Positions 25,945 to 34,042 of a stretch of DNA of 64,000 nt are shown in pieces. The position numbers and the translations under genes are program-made. The notes beneath the pieces were generated by a model. It was given only the letters and a program-made list of their open reading frames with translations, was not told where the DNA came from and did not search any database. Source of the DNA: Bacillota bacterium (lineage in GTDB: Bacteria; Bacillota; UBA994; UBA5500); assembly GCA_023436245.1 (NCBI GenBank), contig JAEZJZ010000102.1, positions 3,288-67,287 of the forward strand. Reading direction: 5' to 3'. Positions within the stretch are counted from its first letter, which is position 1. Every line of letters starts with the position of its first letter.

Positions 25945-26403
25945 TGCTGATTGCAGGGAGGACTGTCGTAGAGCGCCTGCGAGGATGACACCTACGGGCG
26001 CCGTTCACGGCGCCCTCTACAGGGGCAAACTCCTGTCACCCTGGGCGCTCGTAAGGGCGCATGTATGCGACTCGCCTTGTGGCACTATTAGATGAAGAGA
26101 AGAGATTACACCTCGATCTGCTGACGAAGCGGCGGCTACTGGCAACACATGCCAGTAGCCGCCTTACTATTCGAGCAGCTATCGCGCTGCCGCACAGAGT
26201 TCGAGGTCCTACAGGAAAGACTTGTTCAGCTCGGTCAGGCGCTTCGCATTTCCTACTCTCAGCGGGTAGAGATCCGGCGGGCACCGTTTCGCTCCCCTAT
26301 TTCCCCACAAAACAGGCGTTCCGCCCTCTCAGTCGGGCACCTTTCCACCGCTCCCTCCGTAGTATGTAGGAGTATTTCCCAAAGGAAAATAGAGGGAGGC
26401 AAC
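25945..26403. other. Intergenic stretch with hairpins and possible gene remnant
   Basis: No convincing intact gene. A hairpin GGGCGCCG-TTCA-CGGCGCCC lies near 26003-26023. At 26131-26163 a perfect 14-bp stem GGCGGCTACTGGCA/TGCCAGTAGCCGCC with a 5-nt loop is followed by TTACTATT and may terminate transcription. Around it, 26061-26150 in one frame (LVALLDEEKRLHLDLLTKRR) and 26160-26280 in the next frame (TEFEVLQERLVQLGQALR) both look like helical protein, as if one short gene had been frameshifted. Confidence 0.4.
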
Positions 26404-27396
26404 ATGGTGAAGATCAACCGAGTACAGGTGCTGTTGTTGGCGTGCTTATTGGTTGCGCTGTCGGTCTGGCTGGCAGGCTGTGGCGCCAAGGAGCAGGGGG
26501 TGGCGAGAATACGCATTGCGGATCAGTTTGGCCTGGGCTACGCACCGTTCACGATTATGCTGGAGGAACAGCTGATCGAAAAGCATCTACCGGGGGTGCA
26601 ACTGGAGACAGTCAAGCTCGGCAGCGGGGGTGCAGTCAGCGAAGCGATGGTGGCAGGGACGCTGGACATCGGGTTCATGGGCATGCCACCGTTTCTGATC
26701 GGCTGGGATAAGGGCGTGCAGTGGAAGATAGCTGGAGCGCTCGATTCGATGCCGCTACTCCTGCTGACCTACCGCGATGACATTCAGGAGATCGGTGACT
26801 TCAAGTCAGGTGACAAGATTGCCTTGCCTGGTCCGGGCAGCAATCAGCATATTCTGCTCTCGATGGCCGCGGAACAGGACTTGGGTGATCCGACCGTGCT
26901 TGATGACCTGATCGTTGCCCTGCCGCACCCTGATGCGGCGGCCGCGGTCATGGCACACAAGGAGGTTTCCGCGTACTACTCGGCACCTCCATATCAGTTC
27001 GAGCTGATCAAGCAAGACCCGAAGTTGCATGTGGTGGCGGAAGGCACCGAGGCCTTCGGCGAGCCCTTCTCCTACATAGTCGCAGTGGCCAGCGAGCAGT
27101 TCTACAGTCAGTCCAAGTCCGCCTATGAGGCTTTTGTCGCCGCTCTAGAGGATGCGCTAGCCATACTGCGGGATGAACCGGCTCGGGCTGCAGCCATTTT
27201 GGCTAAGGTGGACGGAAAGGTTACGGCTGAGTCCTATCAGGAGTACATCACCTGGTCAGGCGTGCAATGGGAGATCACGCCCCGGGGGATGATGCGTTAT
27301 GCCACCTTCATGCACCAAGCGGGTTACATCAGCAAGGTTCCAGCTTCCGTTTCGGATGTCACCTTCGCGAACTTACATCACCTGGTGAAACCATGA
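26404..27396 (+). CDS. ABC transporter substrate-binding lipoprotein, NMT1/SsuA-like
   Basis: 330-residue lipoprotein (lipobox LAGC, Cys near residue 23) of the NMT1/SsuA/TauA class. IRIADQFGLGYAPFTIMLEE and ETVKLGSGGAVSEAMVAGTL followed by DIGFMGMPPFLIGWDKG are typical. Substrates in the class include sulfonates, nitrate, taurine and thiamine-precursor pyrimidines; none can be chosen from the sequence. ATG at 26404 with GGAGGCAAC upstream. The stop overlaps the ATPase start (ATGA), so the three genes form one operon. Confidence 0.88.
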   Translation: MVKINRVQVLLLACLLVALSVWLAGCGAKEQGVARIRIADQFGLGYAPFTIMLEEQLIEKHLPGVQLETVKLGSGGAVSEAMVAGTLDIGFMGMPPFLIGWDKGVQWKIAGALDSMPLLLLTYRDDIQEIGDFKSGDKIALPGPGSNQHILLSMAAEQDLGDPTVLDDLIVALPHPDAAAAVMAHKEVSAYYSAPPYQFELIKQDPKLHVVAEGTEAFGEPFSYIVAVASEQFYSQSKSAYEAFVAALEDALAILRDEPARAAAILAKVDGKVTAESYQEYITWSGVQWEITPRGMMRYATFMHQAGYISKVPASVSDVTFANLHHLVKP

Positions 27397-28163
27397 GACG
27401 GGCGCCAAAGCTAGAGGTACTCGACCTGACGGTTCACTATCACCAGGCGGGGCAGGGTGAGCACCTGGCGGTAGCAAACGTCTCGTTCGACCTCTTTCCA
27501 GGGGAGAAGCTGATTCTGCTCGGTCCCTCCGGCTGTGGCAAATCGACTATTCTCAAAACAATTGCCGGATTCATCCCGGCCCGTTCCGGGGAAGTCCGAC
27601 TGGAAGGCCTGGTGGTCAGCCGCCCGGCACCGAATAGAGTGGTCGTCTTTCAGGAGTTTGATCAACTGCTGCCTTGGAAGACTGTGCTCGGCAACGTGGA
27701 GTTTGCTCTGCGCGTCACGCGGACCGCAACTGGTCAAAGCGAAGTTCGCGAGCGGGCTCAGAGCTACATTGACATGGTCGGCCTGGGCAAGTTCGGCGAC
27801 TTCTACCCGCACACGCTCTCTGGCGGAATGAAGCAGCGGGTGGCGATTGCCCGTGCCCTAGCGCTGGAGCCCGACATCCTGCTCATGGATGAGCCGTTTG
27901 GCAGCCTGGATTCACAGACCAGGTTGATCATGCAGCAAGAGCTGATTCGCCTCTGGGAGAAAACGAACAACAGCATTGTCTTCGTCACGCACAGCATCGA
28001 GGAAGCTGTCACCCTGGGCGATCGCATCGTGGTGTTGACGCCGGGGCCCGCAAGGGTGAAGCAGATTATTCGGAATGCTGCCAATTGCAGTCTGATAGAA
28101 CAACCAGCATTCCAGGCCACGTGTCGGGAAATTCGCTCTCTGCTGCACGTTGTGGCGCAGTAG
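27393..28163 (+). CDS. ABC transporter ATPase, SsuB/TauB-like
   Basis: 256-residue ATPase with Walker A GPSGCGKST, Q-loop VFQEFDQLLPWKT, signature LSGGMKQR, Walker B ILLMDEPFGSLD and H-loop VTHSIEEA. The QxxxLLPW pattern is characteristic of the nitrate/sulfonate/taurine ATPase group. ATG at 27393 overlaps the upstream stop by 4 bp. Confidence 0.92.
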   Translation: MRRAPKLEVLDLTVHYHQAGQGEHLAVANVSFDLFPGEKLILLGPSGCGKSTILKTIAGFIPARSGEVRLEGLVVSRPAPNRVVVFQEFDQLLPWKTVLGNVEFALRVTRTATGQSEVRERAQSYIDMVGLGKFGDFYPHTLSGGMKQRVAIARALALEPDILLMDEPFGSLDSQTRLIMQQELIRLWEKTNNSIVFVTHSIEEAVTLGDRIVVLTPGPARVKQIIRNAANCSLIEQPAFQATCREIRSLLHVVAQ

Positions 28164-28178
28164 AAGGAGAGGTAAGAA

Positions 28179-28931
28179 ATGCGAAGGATACGACTGCTGA
28201 TTCTCCTCCTGCTGATCTGGGAAGCTGGGGTTCGTCTTGCGGGAACCCCGGCAATAGTCCTGCCTGCGCCATCACGAGTGTTGCTCGAGTTCTGGCGTCT
28301 GCTTGCATCTGGGACGCTTTGGCCTTTCGTTTGGAACACCCTCTGCGTGCTGTTTCTGGGGCTCTGGTTCGGTTTGGTTGCTGCGTTCTTGCTCACCGCA
28401 TTGGCCATCCTCACTCCGATCGGCCGCGACCTGCAAGGGTTACTCACGTCCATGTTCAACCCGCTGCCGGCGGTAGCTCTACTGCCGCTGGCTCTGCTCT
28501 GGTTTGGACTCGGGCAGCGGTCGTTGTTGTTTGTGATCGTCCATTCCGTTGTCTGGTCACTTTCGCTGAACACCTACACCGGCTTCAGCACAGTACCAGA
28601 AACCATGTTGCGGGTTGGACGCAACCTGGGCCTTTCTGGGCTAGCCATGGTGCGTGAGATCTACATTCCGGCTGCTTTGCCGCATATCATTGCCGGGTTA
28701 CAGTTGGCTTGGGCGTACGCCTGGCGAACCATCATCGCTGCGGAGCTGGTCTTTGGCGTGACCGGCAGCAAAGGTGGATTGGGCTGGTTCATCTACAAGA
28801 TGCGCTACAGTCTGGATACTCCCGCCGTCTTTGCGGGGCTGCTGGCGATCATTCTGCTGGGCCTGGCGGTAGATGTGCTGTTCCGCCGCCTGCAGGCTGC
28901 TACCGTGCAAAAGTGGGGAATGTCCATCTAG
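28179..28931 (+). CDS. ABC transporter permease, SsuC/TauC-like
   Basis: 250-residue permease with about six helices. The cytoplasmic coupling (EAA) loop is GRNLGLSGLAMVREIYIPAA followed by LPHIIAGLQLAWAYAWRTII, as in SsuC/TauC. AAGGAGAGGT upstream of ATG at 28179. Last gene of the transporter operon, followed by a strong terminator. Substrate unknown. Confidence 0.9.
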   Translation: MRRIRLLILLLLIWEAGVRLAGTPAIVLPAPSRVLLEFWRLLASGTLWPFVWNTLCVLFLGLWFGLVAAFLLTALAILTPIGRDLQGLLTSMFNPLPAVALLPLALLWFGLGQRSLLFVIVHSVVWSLSLNTYTGFSTVPETMLRVGRNLGLSGLAMVREIYIPAALPHIIAGLQLAWAYAWRTIIAAELVFGVTGSKGGLGWFIYKMRYSLDTPAVFAGLLAIILLGLAVDVLFRRLQAATVQKWGMSI

Positions 28932-28953
28932 CCCGTGCGGATTACAGAAAACA

Positions 28954-28993
28954 GACAGCCGGCCCTGACCAAACCTCAGGGCTGGCTGTCTTT
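28954..28993 (+). terminator. Rho-independent terminator of the NMT1-type ABC operon
   Basis: A 15-bp stem GACAGCCGGCCCTGA/TCAGGGCTGGCTGTC (one G-T pair), 7-nt loop, then TTT. Lies between convergent operons and may serve both. Confidence 0.85.
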
Positions 28994-29011
28994 GCTCTTG
29001 CTGCCGGGAGA

Positions 29012-30298
29012 TCAGTGCACTGGACTCTTCTGCCTGTTCACCCGAGGACTGGTGCTCCTCTGCTTGGGCGCGGAACGGCCTTGCGACTTCTTTCCGCCTC
29101 CGCCTTTGATCTGCGGCGCCTTGATGCAGGTGAAGGCCAACACCCCGGCCAAGGCCATGGCGACGGCGGAGGCGATGAACAGGGGCAGTTTGCTGTTGGC
29201 CACGAACAGCCCGAAAATGGGCGGCCCAAAAGCTGCGCCGAAGAACCGAACAGTGCCATAGAGGCAGGTGATCATGCCACGCTCCTCCTGGTCAGCCGCA
29301 CCGGTAATCAGCAGGTTAATCGCCGGCAAGGCGAGGCCGGTCCCGATGCCTTGCAGTGTGATCGCGCCGATCAATAGATAGACGCCAGTGGTGAAAGCTG
29401 GGGCCAGCAGTGCCCCGCCGATCAGCAGCATGCCGCCCATGGAGGCCCATTTGCATACCTTTCCCGCCTGCTTCTGCAGCCAGCTGCCGCTCAGATAGGC
29501 GGTGATAGCCATGGCGAGCACTGGGATGGCGATGACAAACCCCTTCGCCAAGCCCTTGATCGCGTGGCGCTCTTCCAGCACGTCAGAGAAGTAGCTCAGC
29601 ACGCCGAACAACATGAACAGGGCAAGCAGGCCAGCGAAGAAGGCAGCAGCCAGAGAAACGGCGTTCTTCTTCAGCACCTTCCAAACTGCCGCCAGGTACT
29701 GGCCGATCTTTTGCTGCTCACGGGACTGCTCCGGCTCCTTGACCACCAGCCAGACGCCAATGGCCACCGGCACGGCCAGCAGCGGATAGATGAAGAACGG
29801 TGCGAACCAGATGACGAGCGCTGCCAGCGAACCGATAATCGGGCTGACCACTTTGCCCAACCCGTTGGCCGACTCGAGCAAGCCGAGCGCTTTGGCTCGT
29901 TCCGCTGTTTGAAAGATGTCGCCGGTGAGGGCCATGGCCAGCTGATAAGTGCCACCGCCACCGATGCCTTGTAGCACCCGGGCCGCCAGAATCCAGTTGA
30001 ATGGATTCTCGACCAGCAAACTAGCGACGCCGGCCAGCAGGCCGCCGATGCCGAAGACGATCAAGGCCGGCACGATGATGATCTTGCGCCCGAAGCGATC
30101 AGATAGGAATCCGGCAACCGGGATGGTCAGTCCTGCTGGCACAGAGAAAGCAGTGATGATCAGGCCGACCTGAAATGGCGAGAGCCTCATGGCTGACTGC
30201 ATCAGAGGTAGGGCGGGGATGAGCATACTGTTGCTCAGAACCATCACGAAAGGCACGCCGCAGAGGACAGCAAAAGGCACCCTAGTGCTAGCTTTCAC
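29012..30298 (-). CDS. MFS transporter, DHA1-type efflux
   Basis: 428-residue major facilitator with twelve helices. Motif A is GFLSDRFGRK after helix 2; LQGIGGGGTYQLAMAL and ALGLLESANGLGKVVSPIIG are typical of drug-H+ antiporters of the DHA1 family. The C-terminus carries a 30-residue basic, Gly/Ser/Lys/Arg-rich cytoplasmic tail (from KGGGGKKSQGR), which is unusual. GTG at 30298 with GGAGGAGA upstream. Substrate unknown. Confidence 0.88.
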   Translation of the reverse strand: MKASTRVPFAVLCGVPFVMVLSNSMLIPALPLMQSAMRLSPFQVGLIITAFSVPAGLTIPVAGFLSDRFGRKIIIVPALIVFGIGGLLAGVASLLVENPFNWILAARVLQGIGGGGTYQLAMALTGDIFQTAERAKALGLLESANGLGKVVSPIIGSLAALVIWFAPFFIYPLLAVPVAIGVWLVVKEPEQSREQQKIGQYLAAVWKVLKKNAVSLAAAFFAGLLALFMLFGVLSYFSDVLEERHAIKGLAKGFVIAIPVLAMAITAYLSGSWLQKQAGKVCKWASMGGMLLIGGALLAPAFTTGVYLLIGAITLQGIGTGLALPAINLLITGAADQEERGMITCLYGTVRFFGAAFGPPIFGLFVANSKLPLFIASAVAMALAGVLAFTCIKAPQIKGGGGKKSQGRSAPKQRSTSPRVNRQKSPVH

Positions 30299-30405
30299 GA
30301 TATCTCTCCTCCTGTTTCCGCCGAGAAGAATCGACTGAGCTTAGGGTTGCCCTTGTCTGGAAGCGATATGCCGCTCTGTAGTGGGCCATGTTCTCTGGGG
30401 CTGGC

Positions 30406-31602
30406 CTAATTCGGTTGTTGTACAGGTCGAGTGCTGCGTTGGCGCATGCTGAGCAGAATCAGCCAGGCGCTTGCCTGCAGCATGGCTGCCAGCAAGAAAC
30501 CGCTGTGGAAGCTGCCAGTCAGGTCGACGATCACGCCTGTGATCGTGGGCGCCAGCACCATGCTGATTGTGCCAGCGAAGTTGAGTAGGGCAAAAGCCTG
30601 GCCGTATGAGCTCGGTTCGGTCTGTTCCGAAACGAGTGCGATCAACAGCGGGTCGATCACCAGCTTGCCGGTGAAGCCATAGAGCAAGAGCGCCAGATAG
30701 AGGCCGATCTCGCTTGGGGAAAGCACCACCAACACGAGAGCGACTGCGGCCACCGGCACCAGCCGGATCATCAGTTGCTGCCTCTGCCCGGATCGATCGG
30801 CCAAAACTCCCACCAAGATTGCGCCGGGAACCGTGGCCAGCGGCATCAGTGTGCTCACTGCACCGGCAAAGCCACCCTCGATGCCACGAGACATCTGGAG
30901 GTAATAGGGCAGCCACGTGATGATCACGTAGAAACCATACATGGTGAGGGCGCCCACCAAGAAAAGCTTGATCAGTGTCCCGTTCGGGCGAAAGCGAGCG
31001 CTCGGGATGGTCGCACCCGTTTTGACCTGTGGCGAAGACTTGATCGCTCTTGCCAGCACCAGCGTGAGCACGACCGTCAGCACGCCAAAGGTGATGAATG
31101 GTACGCGCCAGGAGAGCCCGAAGCGAAAGACCATCAGGCTAGCAGCCAGTGTGCCTAGGCCGATGCCAATCGCGCTGCCGCTCATCGTCACGGCACTGGC
31201 TACTGTACGTCGGTTTGGCGGCACCGATTCGGTGGAGATGGCGTATTGCGTGGAGAAATAGGTGCCTTGGCTGAAACCGGTGAGCATACGTGCCCCCAAG
31301 AGAAATGGGTAGCTTTGGGAAATTCCAGAGAGCAGGGCGCCAATGGCGTGGATCAGAAATCCCGGGACGAGCACTTGTTTACGTCCAATGCGATCAGCCA
31401 GGAGCCCGGCCGGCACCTGCACGGCAGAATATAGCAGGAAGAAAAGCGATGAAAGCAGGCCGAGTTCAGCCTTGCTCAAGTGCCAGTTGCTCTCTAGCAC
31501 CGACATCAATGGGGTGAGCACCGTGCGATTGGCATACATTAACATCCAGCCGAGGAAGAATAGCAGAGTGAGTGATTTCCAGTAATTGTTGCTGCGCTGC
31601 AT
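30406..31602 (-). CDS. MFS transporter
   Basis: 398-residue major facilitator with twelve helices; motif A is GLLADRIGRK. MLMYANRTVLTPLMSVLESN and MLTGFSQGTYFSTQYAIS resemble organic-acid/sugar-phosphate type permeases more than drug pumps. ATG at 31602 with AAGGAGG 8 nt upstream; an in-frame extension to 31773 would run through the divergent lgt promoter and is rejected. A separate unit from the MFS gene downstream, 107 bp apart. Substrate unknown. Confidence 0.85.
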   Translation of the reverse strand: MQRSNNYWKSLTLLFFLGWMLMYANRTVLTPLMSVLESNWHLSKAELGLLSSLFFLLYSAVQVPAGLLADRIGRKQVLVPGFLIHAIGALLSGISQSYPFLLGARMLTGFSQGTYFSTQYAISTESVPPNRRTVASAVTMSGSAIGIGLGTLAASLMVFRFGLSWRVPFITFGVLTVVLTLVLARAIKSSPQVKTGATIPSARFRPNGTLIKLFLVGALTMYGFYVIITWLPYYLQMSRGIEGGFAGAVSTLMPLATVPGAILVGVLADRSGQRQQLMIRLVPVAAVALVLVVLSPSEIGLYLALLLYGFTGKLVIDPLLIALVSEQTEPSSYGQAFALLNFAGTISMVLAPTITGVIVDLTGSFHSGFLLAAMLQASAWLILLSMRQRSTRPVQQPN

Positions 31603-31757
31603 GGACTGGGCCTCCTTCGATGTCTTGATCCTATCTGTGCGGCCCCGCGCTGGCGGAATGGTGGGGCAAGCGGCTCTACGGTTATCGCTATTGGTTGGAG
31701 TGATGATATGGTAACATGGTAGACAGCGAACTGTTCTGCAAAGGGAGGGCTTAGATC

Positions 31758-32501
31758 TTGGATCCGATTGCATTCACTATCGGAGGAATCAGCATCCGCT
31801 GGTATGGGGTACTCATCTCGGCGGCCATGTTCATTGGACTGCTGCTGGCGCTCCGCGAAATTCGGAGGCAAGGTGAGAACGAGGACCTGTTCATCACCCT
31901 GTTCCTCTACGCTATTCCGGCAGCGCTGATTGGAGCCCGATTATACTATGTCGCGTTTTCGGGCATGTTGGATTGGTACTTGGCCAATCCAGCAGAGATT
32001 CTGGCCATCCGGCATGGAGGCTTGGCCATCCATGGGGGTCTGATCGGCGGCTTCCTGGTCGGCTATCTCTACACCCGGAAGCATCGCGTCGACTTCCTGC
32101 GCTGGGCTGATATCGTTGCTCCCAGCATCATTCTCGGACAGGCAATTGGCCGCTGGGGCAACTTCTTTAATCAGGAGGCTTACGGGCGCGAGACCAATCT
32201 GCCTTGGGCAATGTACATCGACGGTGCGTATCGGCACCCGACGTTTCTCTATGAATCAATCTGGAATCTTGGCGTGTTCGCCTACTTGCTGTTCATGCGT
32301 CGGCGTCAGCGTTTCGAGGGCGAAATGGTGCTTTGGTACTTGGCCCTCTACTCCAGTGGTCGATTCTGGATTGAGGGGCTGCGTACTGATAGCCTGATGC
32401 TCGGGCCAATCCGGATAGCGCAACTTGTCAGTCTGCTTGGCGTGGTGGTGCCAGCCTATCTGATCTGGCGCGGCCGCAAACGCGCAGAGCACGCATCATG
32501 A
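31758..32501 (+). CDS. lgt: Prolipoprotein diacylglyceryl transferase
   Basis: 247-residue membrane enzyme that transfers diacylglycerol from phosphatidylglycerol to the lipobox cysteine of prolipoproteins. Signature GRWGNFFNQEAYG, with HGGLAIHGGLIGG and YHPTFLYES-like RHPTFLYESIWNL. TTG start at 31758 with AAGGGAGGG upstream. Substrates in this window include the GerC, NMT1-type and TupA lipoproteins. Followed by a terminator. Confidence 0.95.
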   Translation: MDPIAFTIGGISIRWYGVLISAAMFIGLLLALREIRRQGENEDLFITLFLYAIPAALIGARLYYVAFSGMLDWYLANPAEILAIRHGGLAIHGGLIGGFLVGYLYTRKHRVDFLRWADIVAPSIILGQAIGRWGNFFNQEAYGRETNLPWAMYIDGAYRHPTFLYESIWNLGVFAYLLFMRRRQRFEGEMVLWYLALYSSGRFWIEGLRTDSLMLGPIRIAQLVSLLGVVVPAYLIWRGRKRAEHAS

Positions 32502-32569
32502 AGCAGGTGCGAGCACTGGCGGAGAGCGCTACAAGGCGCCATCCGGCTTTCTCTCTTCGCGAATCTCTA

Positions 32570-32600
32570 GAATGGCCTCCCGCCGGGAGGCCATTCTTCT
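32570..32600. terminator. Terminator between lgt and queT
   Basis: Perfect 12-bp stem GAATGGCCTCCC/GGGAGGCCATTC with a 3-nt loop, followed by TTCTT. Lies between convergent lgt and queT. Confidence 0.8.
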
Positions 32601-33052
32601 TATCTGATGTCTCGCATCCTCAGCCAGCGAATCAGCGGTACTCCCAGGGCCAGCACTACCACTCCTTCGCTCACGGACAGCGCCAGCACCTCTAGCCAGT
32701 AGGGAACCCCCAGAATGGGAGCCAGGTAGATGCTGATCAGCAGGCCGTTGAGCAGAATCGGCCAGAGATAGGCGAGCCACGAGTGGCGCGTGCGGTAAGT
32801 CAGGTAGGCGGCGAGCAGTGTCACCAGACTGCCGCCAAAGATGTCGACCGGCCCTAACCCCCCAATGATGTTGGCTAGCATTACCCCCACATAGAGGCCT
32901 CCCACAGCCTCCGGGAAGAGAATCGGCAACACAGTCAGGGCTTCGCTGGCGCGAAACTGGATGAGGGTGTTGAAGCTCAACGGTGCAAAGATGAAAGTGA
33001 CGAGGATATAGAGAGCCGCGATGATGGCGCCGCGGACGAGCCTGCGAACCAC
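32600..33052 (-). CDS. queT: QueT-type queuosine-precursor transporter
   Basis: 150-residue membrane protein of the QueT family, the S-component thought to import queuosine precursors with an ECF module. FAPLSFNTLIQFRASEALTV and GLYVGVMLANIIGGLGPVDI followed by FGGSLVTLLAAY are family-specific. GTG at 33052 is chosen because AGAAGGAGGC sits 7 nt upstream; an in-frame start at 33082 would place that site inside the coding region. I could not recognise a preQ1 riboswitch in the leader. Confidence 0.85.
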   Translation of the reverse strand: MVRRLVRGAIIAALYILVTFIFAPLSFNTLIQFRASEALTVLPILFPEAVGGLYVGVMLANIIGGLGPVDIFGGSLVTLLAAYLTYRTRHSWLAYLWPILLNGLLISIYLAPILGVPYWLEVLALSVSEGVVVLALGVPLIRWLRMRDIR

Positions 33053-33132
33053 GAGACCGCCTCCTTCTGCATGTTCAATCAACCACCTTAGTGTAATGCA
33101 AGCATCATTAGGCGCGCAAGCAAGATAGTGGG

Positions 33133-33160
33133 GGCCACCTGCACCCTTTGGCAGGTGGCC
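33133..33160. terminator. Hairpin between queT and cotE leaders
   Basis: Perfect 10-bp stem GGCCACCTGC/GCAGGTGGCC with an 8-nt loop, followed on the plus strand by TTCATATTAT. No plus-strand gene lies just upstream, so it may be a terminator for read-through or part of the queT leader. Confidence 0.45.
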
Positions 33161-33202
33161 TTCATATTATGCATCAAGCCGGAACGAAAAGACCGGCGAG
33201 TA

Positions 33203-33230
33203 ACACATCAGTCGGGTGTCTCATATCATG
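33203..33230 (+). promoter_or_regulatory. Candidate sigma-K-like promoter of cotE
   Basis: AC at 33203-33204 (in AACA), 17 bp, then CATATCATG (33222-33230). The Bacillus sigma-K consensus is mACm, 16-17 bp, CATAnnnTA. The same layout occurs before two genes of the downstream coat cluster. Start of transcription would fall near 33236, about 50 nt before cotE. Confidence 0.45.
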
Positions 33231-33286
33231 GTTTGATGGAACTGCCGGCACCCATGCCGTGCAGGCAAAAAGGAGGGAAACGAGAG

Positions 33287-33886
33287 ATGTGGAACAGCAA
33301 CAGGATCTCGGGGAGCTTGCGTGAGATTATCACACGGGCAACCTGCGCCAAAGGTCAGAAACGGTTTCGGCAGGTGCAGACAGTAGCCACTAGTCAACCG
33401 GTGGAAAGCGTACTCGGTTATCGAGTCAGCGGCCACTCCTATACGGCCTGTCCCAAGGCAAACTCAGTGGAAGTCAAGGGACACTATGACCTGCACATCT
33501 GGTATGCGTATGCTGATGGCACGCAGACCGCTGTGGAGAAGAAGATGGTCAGCTACATAGAGTATCTGCCTGTGGTTGATCTGGAAGGCGAACGCCTCGG
33601 AGTCGAGGAAGTTGTCGCCGCTTCAGTCACCCGTGAGCCGGAGATCACCAGCGTCCATATACGTCGTGGCGCAGTTCAGGTGGATGTTGAGCTGGAGTTT
33701 TATGCTGAGATCATCGGCGAAACGAAGTTGTGGGTGAAGGTCTATGAGCCGCCCTTCGCTGATGACAAGAAATCGAAGGACCAGCTTGACCTGGACGGCG
33801 ATGATGAGATCTTCGACGAGGATGAACTCGACGAGGAAGAATTCGATGACTTCGACGATGAGGACGACGAAGAGATCGAGCCGTAA
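33287..33886 (+). CDS. cotE: CotE-like outer spore coat morphogenetic protein
   Basis: 199 residues matching the CotE family over its length: SLREIITRATCAKGQKRFR at the N-terminus (Bacillus CotE has REIITKAVVAKGRKF at this place), VESVLGYRVSGHSY, VKGHYDLHIWYAYADGTQT and AEIIGETKLWVKV. The C-terminal 40 residues are almost all Asp/Glu, as in CotE but longer. CotE organises assembly of the outer coat on the forespore surface. ATG at 33287 with AAGGAGGG upstream; the frame extends to 33128, but no such start has a ribosome site. It heads the coat cluster but has its own terminator. Confidence 0.88.
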   Translation: MWNSNRISGSLREIITRATCAKGQKRFRQVQTVATSQPVESVLGYRVSGHSYTACPKANSVEVKGHYDLHIWYAYADGTQTAVEKKMVSYIEYLPVVDLEGERLGVEEVVAASVTREPEITSVHIRRGAVQVDVELEFYAEIIGETKLWVKVYEPPFADDKKSKDQLDLDGDDEIFDEDELDEEEFDDFDDEDDEEIEP

Positions 33887-33911
33887 GGATCGCAGATCGC
33901 GATCGGGTACT

Positions 33912-33949
33912 CAGAGGGGCTCCAGAGTGATTGCTCTGGAGCCCCTCTG
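33912..33949 (+). terminator. Rho-independent terminator of cotE
   Basis: Perfect 16-bp stem CAGAGGGGCTCCAGAG/CTCTGGAGCCCCTCTG with a 6-nt loop, followed by ACTTCT; T-tract weak but the stem is very stable. Confidence 0.75.
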
Positions 33950-33977
33950 ACTTCTATTGAAGCGGAGCCCAACTCTC

Positions 33978-34005
33978 ACCGCTCTGCTTGAGGATTCATA
34001 TCCTG
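33978..34005 (+). promoter_or_regulatory. Candidate sigma-K-like promoter of the ATP-grasp cluster
   Basis: AC at 33978-33979 (in CACC), 17 bp, then CATATCCTG (33997-34005). Same spacing and core as the element before cotE. The start of transcription would lie about 30 nt before the first YheC/D-like gene. Confidence 0.45.
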
Positions 34006-34042
34006 TAAGAGGAATGCTCGCTGCATTGGAGGTGGCACCAGA

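Noticed and set aside
32600..33130. PreQ1 riboswitch upstream of queT
   Set aside because: No conserved preQ1-I or preQ1-II core could be aligned to the minus-strand leader.
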